From positions 1 to 23,072 of the forward strand of contig JBGPKT010000028.1 of the NCBI GenBank assembly GCA_041486115.1: DNA of 23,072 bases. The letters run 5' to 3'. The position numbers were made by a program, and so were the translations under genes. This stretch comes from JACQBY01 sp041486115 (GTDB taxonomy: Bacteria > Nitrospirota > Nitrospiria > JACQBW01). The number at the start of each line of letters is the position of its first letter. The first letter of the stretch is position 1. This document shows positions 22,574 to 23,072 of the stretch, in pieces. The notes below the pieces were generated by a model that ran no database searches, had not been told where the DNA came from, and saw only the letters and a program-made list of their open reading frames with translations.

Positions 22574-22919
22574 AATTTATCATTACGCAAAGTGCCAGAG
22601 TTGTGTTAAGGCCAGAAAACTTCTTGCTCAGAAAAAATATCAACTGGAAGAAATCGATATTACGACTTCACCCCCGTCGGCTCAGGAGTTAAAATCGTTC
22701 ATTAAGCTGAGCGGGAAACCTTATACCGATTTTTTAAACCGGAGCGGAGTCCAATACCGGGAGAAAAATATGAAAGAATGGGTTAAAAAGCTTTCGGAAG
22801 ATGACATCATTCAAATGTTGAGCAAAGAAGGCAGGTTGATTAAACGTCCGATTGTGACCGACGGGAAAAAAGTCACCGTTGGTTTTAACGAAGCCGCGTT
22901 TAAAAAAATCTGGGAATAA
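22566..22919 (+). CDS. ArsC/Spx-family thioredoxin-fold protein
   Basis: The 117-residue product belongs to the ArsC/Spx/YffB family. It begins KIYHYAKCQSC: His6 and Cys10 align with the His8 and Cys12 of E. coli ArsC, while Cys13 adds a CxxC as in Spx. GRLIKRPIVTDGKKVTVGF holds the conserved RPIV arginine (equivalent to ArsC Arg94), but the third ArsC arginine (in the TRLCRP motif) is absent. Candidate roles are a thiol-dependent (arsenate) reductase or a redox-sensing regulator; the missing arginine makes a true ArsC less certain. The ATG at 22566 overlaps the ogt stop. Its neighbourhood, with a radical SAM-ArsM protein across the divergent region, makes an arsenic link worth testing but does not show it. 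Confidence 0.88.
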   Translation: MLKIYHYAKCQSCVKARKLLAQKKYQLEEIDITTSPPSAQELKSFIKLSGKPYTDFLNRSGVQYREKNMKEWVKKLSEDDIIQMLSKEGRLIKRPIVTDGKKVTVGFNEAAFKKIWE

Positions 22920-22926
22920 AAGTCCC

Positions 22927-22958
22927 CTGTTTTCGGTTTTAAATCAAACAGTTATTTT
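22927..22958 (+). terminator. Weak intrinsic terminator after the ArsC/Spx-like gene
   Basis: CTGTTT (22927-22932) pairs with AAACAG (22946-22951) and is followed by TTATTTT. The 6-bp stem is A/T-rich with a 13-base loop, so it is weak. It lies 8 bp after the stop codon and just ahead of the rplU promoter, a sensible place for a terminator. Confidence 0.35.
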
Positions 22959-22961
22959 AAG

Positions 22962-22991
22962 TTGACTCTTTTCTTCCTTTTATGGTAAATT
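22962..22991 (+). promoter_or_regulatory. Sigma-70 promoter of rplU
   Basis: -35 TTGACT (22962-22967), 18-bp spacer, -10 TAAATT (22986-22991) preceded by TGG, an extended -10. The predicted start is near 22998, leaving a short leader with a strong GGAGGAG ribosome site five bases before the ATG at 23019. Confidence 0.6.
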
Positions 22992-23018
22992 TTAACGCTT
23001 TGGAAGTGGAGGAGTCTC

Positions 23019-23072
23019 ATGTCTTATGCAATTATTGAAACCGGCGGAAAACAATATCAGGTAACCCCCGGC
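23019..23072 (+). CDS. rplU: 50S ribosomal protein L21 (start only; continues past window)
   Basis: The first 18 codons encode MSYAIIETGGKQYQVTPG, the typical N-terminus of L21, which binds 23S rRNA in the large subunit. It has an excellent ribosome site (GGAGGAG) and its own promoter. The gene runs off the window; in most bacteria rpmA (L27) follows. Confidence 0.95.
   Translation, partial: MSYAIIETGGKQYQVTPG

Noticed and set aside
1..23072. CRISPR array, insertion sequence, prophage or transposon ends
   Set aside because: No regularly spaced repeats, transposase, integrase or phage genes and no long inverted repeats were seen.

Overview
The window is a bacterial chromosomal segment, mostly housekeeping and envelope genes, coding-dense, with tight and often overlapping gene junctions. 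It looks like a Gram-negative (diderm) bacterium: there is a type IV pilus ATPase, a periplasmic multihaem cytochrome c, an FtsX-type ABC exporter with an AttH-like partner, and ComEC. Nothing seen fixes the phylum. A Nitrospirota- or deltaproteobacteria-like lineage is only a guess from the mixture of multihaem cytochrome, radical SAM/arsenic chemistry and a sigma-54-type promoter. No insertion sequence, prophage or CRISPR array is visible.

Layout. 1-734: 3' end of an A/T-richer hybrid histidine kinase gene. 884-2932 (minus): a co-oriented block rph, rdgB, tRNA-Pro(TGG), a small secreted protein, tRNA-Arg(TCT), driven by a strong sigma-70 promoter that is divergent from a second one. 3101-6088 (plus): a hypothetical protein, a DUF2064/CofC-like transferase, hemW and a membrane-anchored TPR protein. 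6119-6508 (minus): a CBS-domain protein preceded by a near-consensus sigma-54 promoter and upstream repeats that could be an activator site. 6810-12629 (plus): an HD-domain phosphohydrolase, then a LolD-like ATPase, an 856-residue FtsX/MacB-type permease and an AttH/CrtC-like lipocalin protein. 12637-17913 (minus): a four-haem cytochrome c, comEC and a PilB-like ATPase, which suggests a DNA-uptake/type IV pilus unit. 18171-19340 (plus): a glutaryl-CoA-dehydrogenase-like acyl-CoA dehydrogenase. 19347-21857 (minus): an 836-residue fusion of a PqqD-like domain, a radical SAM domain and a full-length ArsM-type arsenite methyltransferase. 22058-22919 (plus): ogt and an ArsC/Spx-like protein. 23019 onward: the start of rplU.

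The most interesting object is the radical SAM-ArsM fusion. The ArsM half keeps the three cysteine positions expected to bind As(III) and the ArsM-specific C-terminal region. The radical SAM half has a CX3CX2C cluster and a PqqD-like N-terminus. Upstream of it, an 18-bp near-palindrome abuts a TATAAT box. One polypeptide could therefore both methylate arsenic and do a radical step on the product or on a peptide, and an ArsC/Spx-like gene lies across the divergent promoter region. The second regulatory highlight is the sigma-54 promoter plus upstream repeats in the 6509-6809 intergenic stretch.
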